Both the position numbers and the translations under genes were made by a program. Shown here piece after piece: positions 24,621 through 36,600 of a DNA stretch of 37,728 bases; within the stretch, counting starts at the first letter, position 1; each line of letters begins with the position of its first letter. This DNA comes from Saccoglossus kowalevskii (lineage: Eukaryota > Hemichordata > Enteropneusta > Harrimaniidae): positions 1 to 37,728 of the forward strand of contig NW_003152675.1 in assembly GCF_000003605.2 (NCBI RefSeq), written 5' to 3'. The notes beneath the pieces were generated by a model, which had not been told where the DNA came from, searched no databases, and saw nothing but the letters and a program-made list of their open reading frames with translations.

Positions 24621-25559
24621 CTCATCTTGCATGTATTATCAGAGGGTGTGTGTTTGCACTATAGAATCACAACTCGTCTTGCATGTATTATCAGAAGGTG
24701 TGTGTTTGCACTGTAGAATCACAACTCATCTTGCATGTATTATCAGAGGGTGTGTGTTTGCACTGTAGAATCACAACTCATCTTGCATGTATTATCAGAG
24801 GGTGTGTGTGTTTGCACTATAGAATCACAACTCATCTTGCATGTACTATCAGAGGGTGTGTGTTTGCACTGTAGAATCAACTCATCTTGCATGTATTATC
24901 AGAGGGTGTGTGTGTTTGCACTGTAGAATCACAACTCATCTTGCATGTATTATCAGAGGGTGTGTGTGTTTGCACTGTAGAATCACAACTCATCTTGCAT
25001 GTATTATCAGAGGGTGTGTGTTTGCACTGTAGAATCACAACTCATCTTGCATGTATTATCAGAGGGTGTGTGTTTGCACTGTAGAATCACAACTCATCTT
25101 GCATGTATTATCAGAGGGTGTGTGTTTGCACTGTAGAATCACAACTCATCTTGCATGTACTATCAGAGGGTGTGTGTTTGCACTGTAGAATCACAACTCA
25201 TCTTGCATGTATTATCAGAAGGTGTGTGTTTGCACTGTAGAATCACAACTCATCTTGCATGTATTATCAGAGGGTGTGTGTGTTTGCACTGTAGAATCAC
25301 AACTCATCTTCCATGTACTATCATAGGGTGTGTGTTTGCACTGTAGAATCACAACTCATCTTGCATGTATTATCAGAGGGTGTGTGTGTTTGCACTGTAA
25401 AAATCACAACTCATCTTGCATGTACTATCAGAGGGTGTGTGTTTGCACTGTAGAATCACAACTCATCTTGCATGTACTATCAGAGGGTGTGTGTTTGCAC
25501 TGTAGAATCACAACTTGTCTTGCATGTATTATCAGAGGGTGTGTGTTTGCACTGTACAA

Positions 25560-25970
25560 TCACAACTCATCTTGCATGTATTATCATACGGTGTGTGTTT
25601 ATTCTGTACAATCACAAATCTTCTTGCATGTATTATCAGAGGGTGTGTGCCTATTCACTGAACAATCACAACTCATCTTGCATGTAGTAACACATGGCGT
25701 GCGTATTGCGCCGTAGAATCACACCTTGTCTTGCGCATATCCTCAGAGGGGGTGTGTTTTCACAATAGAATCACAAATCTTCTTGCATATATTATCAGAG
25801 GGTGTGTGTGTTCACAATGGAGAAACACCCCTTCTCCCGTATCTCCTCAGAGGGAGTGTGTATTTACTCTCTACAAACAAAACTTGTGTCGCATGTTCTA
25901 TGAGGGGGTGTGTGTGCGAAGTGGAGAATCACAACTTATATCGCATATATTATCAGAGGTGTGTGTGTTT
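25560..25970. repeat. Diverged island 3, most decayed part of the array
   Basis: About eight units can still be followed by their AGAGGG or equivalent, at roughly 50 bp steps (near 25644, 25743, 25795, 25849, 25900 and 25950). Sequence between them is heavily altered: TATTCTGTACAATC, CTATTCACTGAACAATC, CATGGCGTGCG, GCGCCGTAG, TCCTCAGAGGGGG, TTCACAATGGAG, CACCCCTTCTCC, TTTACTCTCTACAAAC and TATATCGCATATATT. TATATCGCAT is shared in part with island 1 (TATCGCATG near 21061). I see no coding or mobile element sequence here; it reads as old, unhomogenised repeat. Confidence 0.85.
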
Positions 25971-27962
25971 GCACTGTAGAATCACAACTCATCTTGCATG
26001 TATTATCAGAGGGTGTGTGTTTGCACTGTAGAATCACAACTCATCTTGCATGTATTATCAGAAGGTGTGTGTGTTTGCACTGTAAAATCACAACTCATCT
26101 TGCATGTATTATCAGAGGGTGTGTGTGTTTGCACTGTAAAATCACAACTCATCTTGCATGTATTATCATAGGGTGTGTTTTTGCACTGTAGAACTCACAA
26201 CTCATCTTGCATGTATTATCAGAAGGTGTGTGTGTTTGCACTGTAGAATCACAACTCATCTTGCATGTATTATCAGAGGGTGTGTGTTTGCACTGTAGAA
26301 TCACAACTCATCTTGCATGTATTATCAGAGGGTGTGTGTGTTTGCACTGTAGAATCACAACTCATCTTGCATGTATTATCAGAGGGTGTGTGTTTGCACT
26401 GTAAAATCACAACTCATCTTGCATGTATTATCATAGGGTGTGTGTGTTTGCACTATAGAATCACAACTCATCTTGCATGTATTATCAGAGGGTGTGTGTT
26501 TGCACTGTAGAATCACAACTCATCTTTCATGTATTATCAGAGAGTGTGTGTGTTTGCACTGTAGAATCACAACTCATCTTGCATGTATTATCAGAGGGTG
26601 TGTGTGTTTGCACTGTAGAATCACAACTCATCTTGCATGTACTATCAGAGGGTGTGTGTTTGCACTGTAGAATCACAACTCATCTTGCATGTATTATCAG
26701 AGGGAGTGTGTGTTTGCACTGTAGAATCACAACTCATCTTGCATGTATTATCAGAGGGTGTGTGTGTTTGCACTGTAGAATCACAACTCATCTTGCATGT
26801 ATTATCAGAGGGTGTGTGTTTGCACTGTAGAATCACAACTCATCTTGCATGTATTATCAGAGGGTGTGTGTGTTTGCACTGTAGAATCACAACTCATCTT
26901 GCATGTATTATTAGAGGGTGTGTGTTTGCACTGTAGAATCACAACTCATCTTGCATGTACTATCAGAGGGTGTGTGTTTGCACTGTAGAATCACAACTCA
27001 TCTTGCATGTATTATCAGAAGGTGTGTGTTTGCACTGTAGAATCACAACTCATCTTGCATGTATTATCAGAGGGTGTGTGTGTTTGCACTGTAGAATCAC
27101 AACTCATCTTGCATGTACTATCATAGGGTGTGTGTTTGCACTGTAGAATCACAACTCATCTTGCATGTATTATCAGAGGGTGTGTGTGTTTGCACTGTAG
27201 AATCACAACTCATCTTGCATGTACTATCAGAGGGTGTGTGTTTGCACTATAGAATCACAACTTGTCTTGCATGTATTATCAGAGGGTGTGTGTTTGCACT
27301 GTAGAATCACAACTCATCTTGCATGTATTATCAGAGGGTGTGTGTGTTTGCACTGTAGAATCACAACTCATCTTGCATGTATTATCAGAGGGTGTGTGTG
27401 TTTGCACTATAGAATCACAACTCATCTTGCATGTACTATCAGAGGGTGTGTGTTTGCACTGTAGAATCACAACTCATCTTGCATGTATTATCAGAAGGTG
27501 TGTGTTTGCACTGTAGAATCACAACTCATCTTGCATGTATTATCAGAGGGTGTGTGTGTTTGCACTGTAGAATCACAACTCATCTTGCATGTACTATCAT
27601 AGGGTGTGTGTTTGCACTGTAGAATCACAACTCATCTTGCATGTATTATCAGAGGGTGTGTGTGTTTGCACTGTAAAATCACAACTCATCTTGCATGTAT
27701 TATCAGAGGGTGTGTGTGTTTGCACTTGTAGAATCACAACTCATCTTGCATGTATTATCAAGAGGGTGTGTGTGTTTGCACTGTAGCATCACAACTCATC
27801 TTGCATGTATTATCATAGGGTGTGTGTTTGCACTGTAGAATCACAACTCATCTTGCATGTATTATCAGAGGGTGTGTGTGTTTGCACTGTAGAATCACAA
27901 CTCATCTTGCATGTACTATCAGAGGGTGTGTGTTTGCACTATAGAATCACAACTTGTCTTGC

Positions 27963-28703
27963 ATGTATTATCAGAGGGTGTGTGTTTGCACTGTAGAATC
28001 ACAACTCATCTTGCATGTATTATCAGAGGGTGTGTGTTTGCACTGTAGAATCACAACTCATCTTGCATGTACTATCAGAGGGTGTGCGTGTTTGCACTAT
28101 AGAATCACAACTTGTCTTGCATGTATTATCAGAGGGTGTGTGTTTGCACTATAGAATCACAACTCATCTTGCATGTATTATCAGAAGGTGTGTGTTTGCA
28201 CTGTAGAATCACAACTCATCTTGCATGTATTATCAGAGGGTGTGTGTTTGCACTGTAGAATCACAACTCATCTTGCATGTATTATCAGAGGGTGTGTGTT
28301 TGCACTGTAGAATCACAACTCATCTTGCATGTATTATCAGAGGGTGTGTGTGTTTGCACTGTAGAATCACAACTCATCTTGCATGTATTATCAGAGGGAG
28401 GGTGTGTGTTTGCACTGTAGAATCACAACTCATCTTGCATGTATTATCAGAGGGTGTGTGTTTGCACTGTAGAATCACAACTCATCTTGCATGTATTATC
28501 AGAGGGTGTGTGTGTTTGCACTGTAGAATCACAACTCATCTTGCATGTATTATCAGAGGGTGTGTGCGTTTGCACTGTAGAATCACTACTCATCTTGCAT
28601 GTATTATCAGAGGGAGTGTGTGTTTGCACTGTAGAATCACAACTCATCTTGCATGTATTATCAGAGGGTGTGTGTTTGCACTGTAGAATCACAACTCATC
28701 TTG
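27963..28703. repeat. Higher-order block alpha, copy 3
   Basis: Exact-offset partner (+17,303 bp) of 10660-11400. At the left it also shares the ACTATC preceding GGTGTGCGTG with copy 1 (near 661) where copy 2 has ATTATC, so copies 1 and 3 keep the state that copy 2 lost, or exchanged it. Downstream of 28703 units differ, starting with ACCCATC and TATAATC variants. Confidence 0.9.
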
Positions 28704-28919
28704 CATGTATTATCAGAGGGTGTGTGTTTGCACTGTAGAATCACAACCCATCTTGCATGTATAATCAGAGGGTGTGTGTGTTTGCACTGTAGAATCACAA
28801 CTCATCTTGCATGTATTATCAGAGGGTGTGTGTGTTTGCACTGTAGAATCACAACTCATCTTGCATGTATTATCAGAGGGTGTGTGTGTTTGCACTGTAG
28901 AATCACAACTCATCTTGCT

Positions 28920-29580
28920 ATGTATTATCAGAGTGTGTGTGTTTGCACTGTAGAATCACAACTCATTTTGCATGTATTATCAGAGGGTGTGTGTGTTTGC
29001 AACTGTAGAATCACAACTCGTCTTGCATGTATTATCAGTGGGTGTGTGTTTGCACTGTAGAATCACAACTCATCTTGCATGTATTATCAGAGGGTGTGTG
29101 TTTGCACTGTAGAATCACAACTCATCTTGCATGTACTATCAGAGGGTGTGTGTTTGCACTATAGAATCACAACTCGTCTTGCATGTATTATCAGAAGGTG
29201 TGTGTTTGCACTGTAGAATCACAACTCATCTTGCATGTATTATCAGAGGGTGTGTGTTTGCACTGTAGAATCACAACTCATCTTGCATGTATTATCAGAG
29301 GGTGTGTGTGTTTGCACTATAGAATCACAACTCATCTTGCATGTACTATCAGAGGGTGTGTGTTTGCACTGTAGAATCACAACTCATCTTGCATGTATTA
29401 TCAGAAGGTGTGTGTTTGCACTGTAGAATCACAACTCATCTTGCATGTATTATCAGAGGGTGTGTGTGTTTGCACTGTAGAATCACAACTCATCTTGCAT
29501 GTACTATCATAGGGTGTGTGTTTGCACTGTAGAATCACAACTCATCTTGCATGTATTATCAGAGGGTGTGTGTGTTTGCA
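28920..29580. repeat. 1,265 bp offset duplication, copy 1
   Basis: Markers are CAGAGTGTG (GAGTG at 28931), GCAACTG, CTCGTC, CAGTGGG (CAGTG at 29036), CTATAG with CTCGTC, TCAGAAGG, and the 158 bp trimer (29341). All recur at 30185-30845 (CAGTG at 30301), with a 1 bp difference caused by an added A in copy 2 (CACAAACTC near 30223). Confidence 0.88.
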
Positions 29581-29985
29581 CTGTAAAATCACAACTCATC
29601 TTGCATGTATTATCAGAGGGTGTGTGTGTTTGCACTGTAAAATCACAACTCATCTTGCATGTATTATCAGAGGGTGTGTGTTTGCACTGTAAAATCACAA
29701 CTCATCTTGCATGTATTATCAGAGGGTGTGTGTTTGCACTGTAAAATCACAACTCATCTTGCATGTATTATCAGAGGGTGTGTGTTTGCACTGTAAATCA
29801 CAACTCATCTTGCATGTACTATCAGATGGTGTGTGTTTGCACTGTAAATCACAACTCATCTTGCATGTATTATCAGAAGGTGTGTGTTTGCACTGTAAAT
29901 CACAACTCATCTTGCATGTATTATCACAGGGTGTGTGTGTTTGCACTGTAAATCACAACTCATCTTGCATGTATTATCAGAGGGT
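29580..29985. repeat. Run of CTGTAAAATC and 51 bp CTGTAAATC units
   Basis: Four consecutive units with CTGTAAAATC (near 29582, 29635, 29688 and 29740) are followed by units with CTGTAAATC (29791, 29842, 29893 and 29946; steps 51, 51 and 53). A 51 bp unit keeps reading frame, so reverse and forward frames stay open here without implying coding. The order suggests a G to A change first, then an A deletion, then local spread of each state. Confidence 0.85.
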
Positions 29986-30004
29986 GTGTGTTTGAACTGT
30001 AGAA

Positions 30005-30240
30005 TCACAACTCATCTTTGCATGTATTATCAGAAGGTGTGTGTGTTTGCACTGTAGAATCACAACTCATCTTGCATGTATTATCAGAGGGTGTGTGTGT
30101 TTGCACTATAAAATCACAACTTGTCTTGCATGTATTATCAAGAGGGTGTGTGTGTTGCACTGTAGAAATCACAACTCATCTGCATGTATTATCAGAGTGT
30201 GTGTGTTTGCACTGTAGAATCACAAACTCATCTTGCATGT
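30005..30240. repeat. Irregular units with one-base indels
   Basis: Within about 230 bp there are CATCTTTGCATG (extra T), ATCAAGAGGG (extra A), GTGTGTTGCAC (shortened), GTAGAAATC (extra A), CTCATCTGCATG (lost T) and CACAAACTC (extra A). This density of one-base changes, mostly at short homopolymers, is unlike the surrounding units. Confidence 0.7.
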
Positions 30241-30845
30241 ATTATCAGAGGGTGTGTGTGTTTGCAACTGTAGAATCACAACTCGTCTTGCATGTATTAT
30301 CAGTGGGTGTGTGTTTGCACTGTAGAATCACAACTCATCTTGCATGTATTATCAGAGGGTGTGTGTTTGTACTGTAGAATCACAACTCATCTTGCATGTA
30401 CTATCAGAGGGTGTGTGTTTGCACTATAGAATCACAACTCGTCTTGCATGTATTATCAGAAGGTGTGTGTTTGCACTGTAGAATCACAACTCATCTTGCA
30501 TGTATTATCAGAGGGTGTGTGTTTGCACTGTAGAATCACAACTCATCTTGCATGTATTATCAGAGGGTGTGTGTGTTTGCACTATAGAATCACAACTCAT
30601 CTTGCATGTACTATAAGAGGGTGTGTGTTTGCACTGTAGAATCACAACTCATCTTGCATGTATTATCAGAAGGTGTGTGTTTGCACTGTAGAATCACAAC
30701 TCATCTTGCATGTATTATCAGAGGGTGTGTGTGTTTGCACTGTAGAATCACAACTCATCTTGCATGTACTATCATAGGGTGTGTGTTTGCACTGTAGAAT
30801 CACAACTCATCTTGCATGTATTATCAGAGGGTGTGTGTGTTTGCA
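30185..30845. repeat. 1,265 bp offset duplication, copy 2
   Basis: Copy of 28920-29580. Private differences include ACTATAAGAGG (near 30609), TTTGTACTG (near 30367) and the extra A near 30223. After about 30845 copy 1 continues into CTGTAAAATC units while this copy has ordinary CTGTAGAATC units. Confidence 0.88.
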
Positions 30846-33617
30846 CTGTAGAATCACAACTCATCTTGCATGTATTATCAGAGGGTGTGTGTGTTTGCAC
30901 TGTAGAATCACAACTCATCTTGCATGTATTATCAGAGGGTGTGTGTTTGCACTGTAGAATCACAACTCGTCTTGCATGTATTATCAGAGGGTGTGTGTTT
31001 GCACTGTAGAATCACAACTCATCTTGCATGTATTATCAGAGGGTGTGTGTTTGCACTGTAGAATCACAACTCATCTTGCATGTACTATCAGAGGGTGTGT
31101 GTTTGCACTGTAGAATCACAACTCATCTTGCATGTATTATCAGAAGGTGTGTGTTTGCACTGTAGAATCACAACTCATCTTGCATGTATTATCAGAGGGT
31201 GTGTGTGTTTGCACTGTAGAATCACAACTCATCTTGCATGTACTATCAGAGGGTGTGTGTTTGCACTGTAGAATCACAACTTGTCTTGCATGTATTATCA
31301 GAGGGTGTGTGTTTGCACTGTAGAATCACAACTCATCTTGCATGTATTATCAGAGGGTGTGTGTTTGCACTGTAGAATCACAACTCATCTTGCATGTATT
31401 ATCAGAGGGTGTGTGTGTTTGCACTGTAGAATCACAACTTGTCTTGCATGTATTATCATAGGGTGTGTGTTTGCACTGTAGAATCACAACTCATCTTGCA
31501 TGTATTATCAGAGGGTGTGTGTGTTTGCACTGTAGAATCACAACTCATCTTGCATGTATTATCAGAGGGTGTGTGTGTTTGCACTGTAGAATCACAACTC
31601 ATCTTGCATGTATTATCAGAGGGTGTGTGTTTGCACTGTAGAATCACAACTCATCTTGCATGTATTATCAGAGGGTGTGTGTTTGCACTGTAGAATCACA
31701 ACTCATCTTGCATGTATTATCAGAGGGTGTGTGTTTGCACTGTAGAATCACAACTCATCTTGCATGTACTATCAGAGGGTGTGTGTTTGCACTGTAGAAT
31801 CACAACTCATCTTGCATGTATTATCAGAAGGTGTGTGTTTGCACTGTAGAATCACAACTCATCTTGCATGTATTATCAGAGGGTGTGTGTGTTTGCACTG
31901 TAGAATCACAACTCATCTTGCATGTACTATCATAGGGTGTGTGTTTGCACTGTAGAATCACAACTCATCTTGCATGTATTATCAGAGGGTGTGTGTGTTT
32001 GCACTGTAGAATCACAACTCATCTTGCATGTATTATCAGAGGGTGTGTGTGTTTGCACTGTAGAATCACAACTCATCTTGCATGTATTATCAGAGGGTGT
32101 GTGTTTGCACTGTAGCATCACAACTCATCTTGCATGTATTATCAGAGGGTGTGTGTTTGCACTGTAGAATCACAACTCATCTTGCATGTATTATCAGAGG
32201 GTGTGTGTTTGCACTGTAGAATCACAACTCATCTTGCATGTATTATCAGAGGGTGTGTGTGTTTGCACTGTAGAATCACAACTCATCTTGCATGTATTAT
32301 CAGAGGGTGTGTGTGTTTGCACTGTAGAATCACAACTCATCTTGCATGTATTATCAGAGGGTGTGTGTTTGCACTGTAGAATCACAACTCATCTTGCATG
32401 TATTATCAGAGGGTGTGTGTGTTTGCACTGTAGAATCACAACTCATCTTGCATGTATTATCAGAGGGTGTGTGTTTGCACTGTAGCATCACAACTCATCT
32501 TGCATGTATTATCAGAGGGTGTGTGTGTTTGCACTGTAGAATCACAACTCATCTTGCATGTATTATCAGAGGGTGTGTGTTTGCACTGTAGAATCACAAC
32601 TCATCTTGCATGTATTATCAGAGGGTGTGTGTGTTTGCACTGTAGAATCACAACTCATCTTGCATGTATTATCAGAGGGTGTGTGTTTGCACTGTACAAT
32701 CACAACTCATCTTGCATGTATTATCAGAGTGTGTGTGTTTGCACTGTAGAATCACAACTCATCTTGCATGTATTATCAGAGGGTGTGTGTGTTTGCAACT
32801 GTAGAATCACAACTCGTCTTGCATGTATTATCAGAGGGTGTGTGTTTGCACTGTAGAATCACAACTCATCTTGCATGTATTATCAAAGGGTGTGTGTTTG
32901 CACTGTAAAATCACAACTCATCTTGCATGTATTATCATAGGGTGTGTGTGTTTGCACTGTAAAATCACAACTCATCTTGCATGTATTATCAAAAGGTGTG
33001 TGTTTGCACTGTAAAATCACAACTTGTCTTGCATGTATTATCAGAAGGTGTGTGTTTGCACTGTATAATCACAACTCATCTTGCATGTATTATCACAGGG
33101 TGTGTGTTTGCACTGTATAATCACAACTCATCTTGCATGTATTATCAGAGGGTGTGTGTTTGCAACTGTAGAAATCACAACTCATCTTGCATGTACTATC
33201 AGAGGGTGTGTGTTTGCACTGTAGAATCACAACTTGTCTTGCATGTATTATCAGAGGGTGTGTGTTTGCACTGTAGAATCACAACTCATCTTGCATGTAT
33301 TATCAGAGGGTGTGTGTTTGCACTGTAGAATCACAACTCATCTTGCATGTATTATCAGAGGGTGTGTGTTTGCACTGTAGAAATCACAACTCATCTTGCA
33401 TGTATTATCAGAGGGTGTGTGTGTTTGCACTGTAGAATCACAACTCATCTTGCATGTATTATCAGAGGGTGTGTGTTTGCACTGTAGAATCACAACTCAT
33501 CTTGCATGTATTATTAGAGGGTGTGTGTTTGCACTGTAGAATCACAACTCATCTTGCATGTATTATCAGAGGGTGTGTGTTTGCACTGTAGAATCACAAC
33601 TCATCTTGCATGTATTA

Positions 33618-34480
33618 TCAGAGTGTGTGTGTGTTTGCACTGTAGAATCACAACTCATCTTGCATGTATTATCAGAGGGTGTGTGTTTGCACTGTAGAAT
33701 CACAACATCTTGCATGTACTATCAGAGGGTGTGTGTTTGCACTGTAGAATCACAACTCATCCTGCATGTATTATCAGAGGGTGTGTGTGTTTGCACTGTA
33801 GAATCACAACTCATCTTGCATGTACTATCAGAGGGTGTGTGTTTGCACTGTAGAATCACAACTCATCTTGCATGTACTATCAGAAAGTGTGTGTTTGCAC
33901 TGTAGAATCACAACTCATCTTGCATGTATTATCAGAGGGAGTGTGTGTTTGCACTGCAGAATCACAACTCATCTTGCATGTACTATCAGAGGGTGTGTGT
34001 TTGCACTGTAGAATCACAACTCATCTTGCATGTATTATCAGAGGGTGTGTGTTTGCACTGTAGAATCACAACTCATCTTGCATGTATTATCAGAGGGTGT
34101 GTGTTTGCACTGTAGAATCACAACTCATCTTGAATGTACTATCAGAGGGTGTGTGTTTGCACTGTAGAATCACAACTCATCTGGCATGTATTATCAGAGG
34201 GTGTGTGTTTGCACTGTAGAATCACAACTCATCTTGCATGTATTATCAGAGGGTGTGTGTTTGCACTGTAGAATCACAACATCTTGCATGTACTATCAGA
34301 GGGTGTGTGTTTGCACTGTAGAATCACAACTCATCTTGCATGTATTATCAGAGGGTGTGTGTGTTTGCACTGTAGAATCACAACTCATCTTGCATGTACT
34401 ATCAGAGGGTGTGTGTTTGCACTGTAGAATCACAACTCATCTTGCATGTACTATCAGAGGGTGTGTGTTTGCACTGTAGA
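33618..34480. repeat. Block gamma copy 3 with 11-unit repeat
   Basis: TCAGAGTGTG (33618), AACATC (33704), CATCCTGCATG (33758), the GGGAG/CTGCAG unit (near 33937), CTTGAATG, CATCTGGCATG and a second AACATC (34278) all lie at +15,117 bp from the 18501-19161 set. The match therefore holds for nearly 700 bp without unit gain or loss. ATCAGAAAGTG (near 33880) is a private change. Confidence 0.9.
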
Positions 34481-34739
34481 ATCACAACTCATCTTGCATG
34501 TATTATCAGAGGGTGTGTGTTTGCACTGTAGAATCACAACTCATCTTGCATGTATTATCAGAGGGTGTGTGTTTGCACTGTAGAATCACAACTCATCTTG
34601 CATGTATTATCAGAGGGTGTGTGTGTTTGCACTGTAGAATCACAACTCATCTTGCATGTATTATCAGAGGGTGTGTGTTTGCACTGTAGAATCACAACTC
34701 ATCTTGCATGTATTATCAGAGGGTGTGTGTTTGCACTGT

Positions 34740-34960
34740 AGAATCACAGCATCATCTTGCATGTATTATCAGAGGGTGGTGTTGTTTGCACTGTAGAATC
34801 ACAACTCATCTTTGCATGTATTATCAGAAGGAGGGTGTGTTTGCACTGTAGAATCACAACTCATCTTGCATGTATTATCAGAGGGGGTGTGTGTTTGCAC
34901 TGTAGAAATCACAACTCATCTTGCATGTATTATCAGAGGGGGTGTGTTTGCACTGTAGAA
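34740..34960. repeat. Irregular units with small indels
   Basis: Consecutive units show CACAGCATCATC, GAGGGTGGTGTTG, CATCTTTGCATG, CAGAAGGAGGGTG, GAGGGGGTG, GTAGAAATC and GAGGGGGTGTG. The clustering of one- and two-base changes resembles the pocket at 30005-30240 and could mark either lowered consensus accuracy or a locally mutated tract. Confidence 0.7.
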
Positions 34961-35769
34961 TCACAACTCATCTTGCATGTATTATCAGAGTGTGTGTGTT
35001 TGCACTGTAGAATCACAACTCATCTTGCATGTATTATCAGAGGGTGTGTGTGTTTGCAACTGTAGAATCACAACTCGTCTTGCATGTATTATCAGAGGGT
35101 GTGTGTTTGCACTGTAGAATCACAACTCATCTTGCATGTATTATCAGAGGGTGTGTGTTTGCACTGTAGAATCACAACTCATCTTGCATGTATTATCAGA
35201 GGGTGTGTGTGTTTGCACTGTAGAATCACAACTCATCTTGCATGTATTATCAGAGGGTGTGTGTTTGCACTGTAGAATCACAACTCATCTTGCATGTATT
35301 ATCAGAGGGTGTTTGTTTGCACTGTAGAATCACAACTCATCTTGCATGTACTATCAGAGGGTGTGTGTTTGCACTGTAGAATCACAACTTGTCTTGCATG
35401 TATTATCAGAGGGTGTGTGTTTGCACTGTAGAATCACAACTCATCTTGCATGTATTATCAGAGGGTGTGTGTTTGCACTGTAGAATCACAACTCGTCTTG
35501 CATGTATTATCAGAGGGTGTGTGTTTGCACTGTAGAATCACAACTCATCTTGCATGTACTATCAGAGGGTGTGTGTTTGCACTGTAGAATCACAACTCAT
35601 CTTGCATGTATTATCAGAGGGTGTGTGTTTGCACTGTAGAATCACAACTCATCTTGCATGTATTATCAGAAGGTGTGTGTTTGCACTGTAGAATCACAAC
35701 TCATCTTGCATGTATTATCAGAGGGTGTGTGTTTGCACTGTAGAATCACAACTCATCTTGCATGTATTA

Positions 35770-36000
35770 TCAGAGTGTGTGTGTGTTTGCACTGTAGAAT
35801 CACAACTCATCTTGCATGTATTATCAGAGGGTGTGTGTTTGCACTGTAGAATCACAACATCTTGCATGTACTATCAGAGGGTGTGTGTTTGCACTGTAGA
35901 ATCACAACTCATCCTGCATGTATTATCAGAGGGTGTGTGTGTTTGCACTGTAGAATCACAACTCATCTTGCATGTACTATCAGAGGGTGTGTGTTTGCAC
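35770..36000. repeat. Higher-order block gamma, copy 4
   Basis: TCAGAGTGTG (35770), AACATC (near 35856) and CATCCTGCATG (35910) match copy 2 at +17,269 bp. The following GAGGGAG unit (near 36090) carries CTATAG where the other copies have CTGCAG, and the order then switches to a run of 54 bp units. Confidence 0.88.
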
Positions 36001-36289
36001 TGTAGAATCACAACTCATCTTGCATGTACTATCAGAGGGTGTGTGTTTGCACTGTAGAATCACAACTCATCTTGCATGTATTATCAGAGGGAGTGTGTGT
36101 TTGCACTATAGAATCACAACTCATCTTGCATGTATTATCAGAGGGTGTGTGTTTGCACTGTAGACTCACAACTCATCTTGCATGTATTATCAGAGGGTGT
36201 GTGTGTTTGCACTGTAGAATCACAACTCATCTTGCATGTATTATCAGAGGGTGTGTGTGTTTGCACTGTAGAATCACAACTCATCTTGC

Positions 36290-36600
36290 ATGTACTATCA
36301 TAGGGTGTGTGTTTGCACTGTAGAATCACAACTCATCTTGCATGTATTATCAGAAGGTGTGTGTGTTTGCACTGTAGAATCACAACTCATCTTGCATGTA
36401 TTATCAGAGGGTGTGTGTGTTTGCACTGTAGAATCACAACTCATCTTGCATGTATTATCAGAGGGTGTGTGTGTTTGCACTGTAGAATCACAACTCATCT
36501 TGCATGTATTATCAGAGGGTGTGTGTGTTTGCACTGTAGAATCACAACTCATCTTGCATGTACTATCATAGGGTGTGTGTTTGCACTGTAGAATCACAAC
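36290..36600. repeat. Run of consecutive 54 bp units
   Basis: At least four 54 bp units in a row lie between two ACTATCATAGG units (36290 and 36558). This is the longest uninterrupted stretch of the longer form I identified. It keeps two forward frames and one reverse frame open (the reverse frame is 99 aa). Confidence 0.75.

Noticed and set aside
25330-26031. Open frames of 128 and 101 aa across diverged island 3
   Set aside because: They arise because the decayed units lost the usual TAG. The reading still follows the repeat (LHVLSEGV-like segments), and no known domain is seen.
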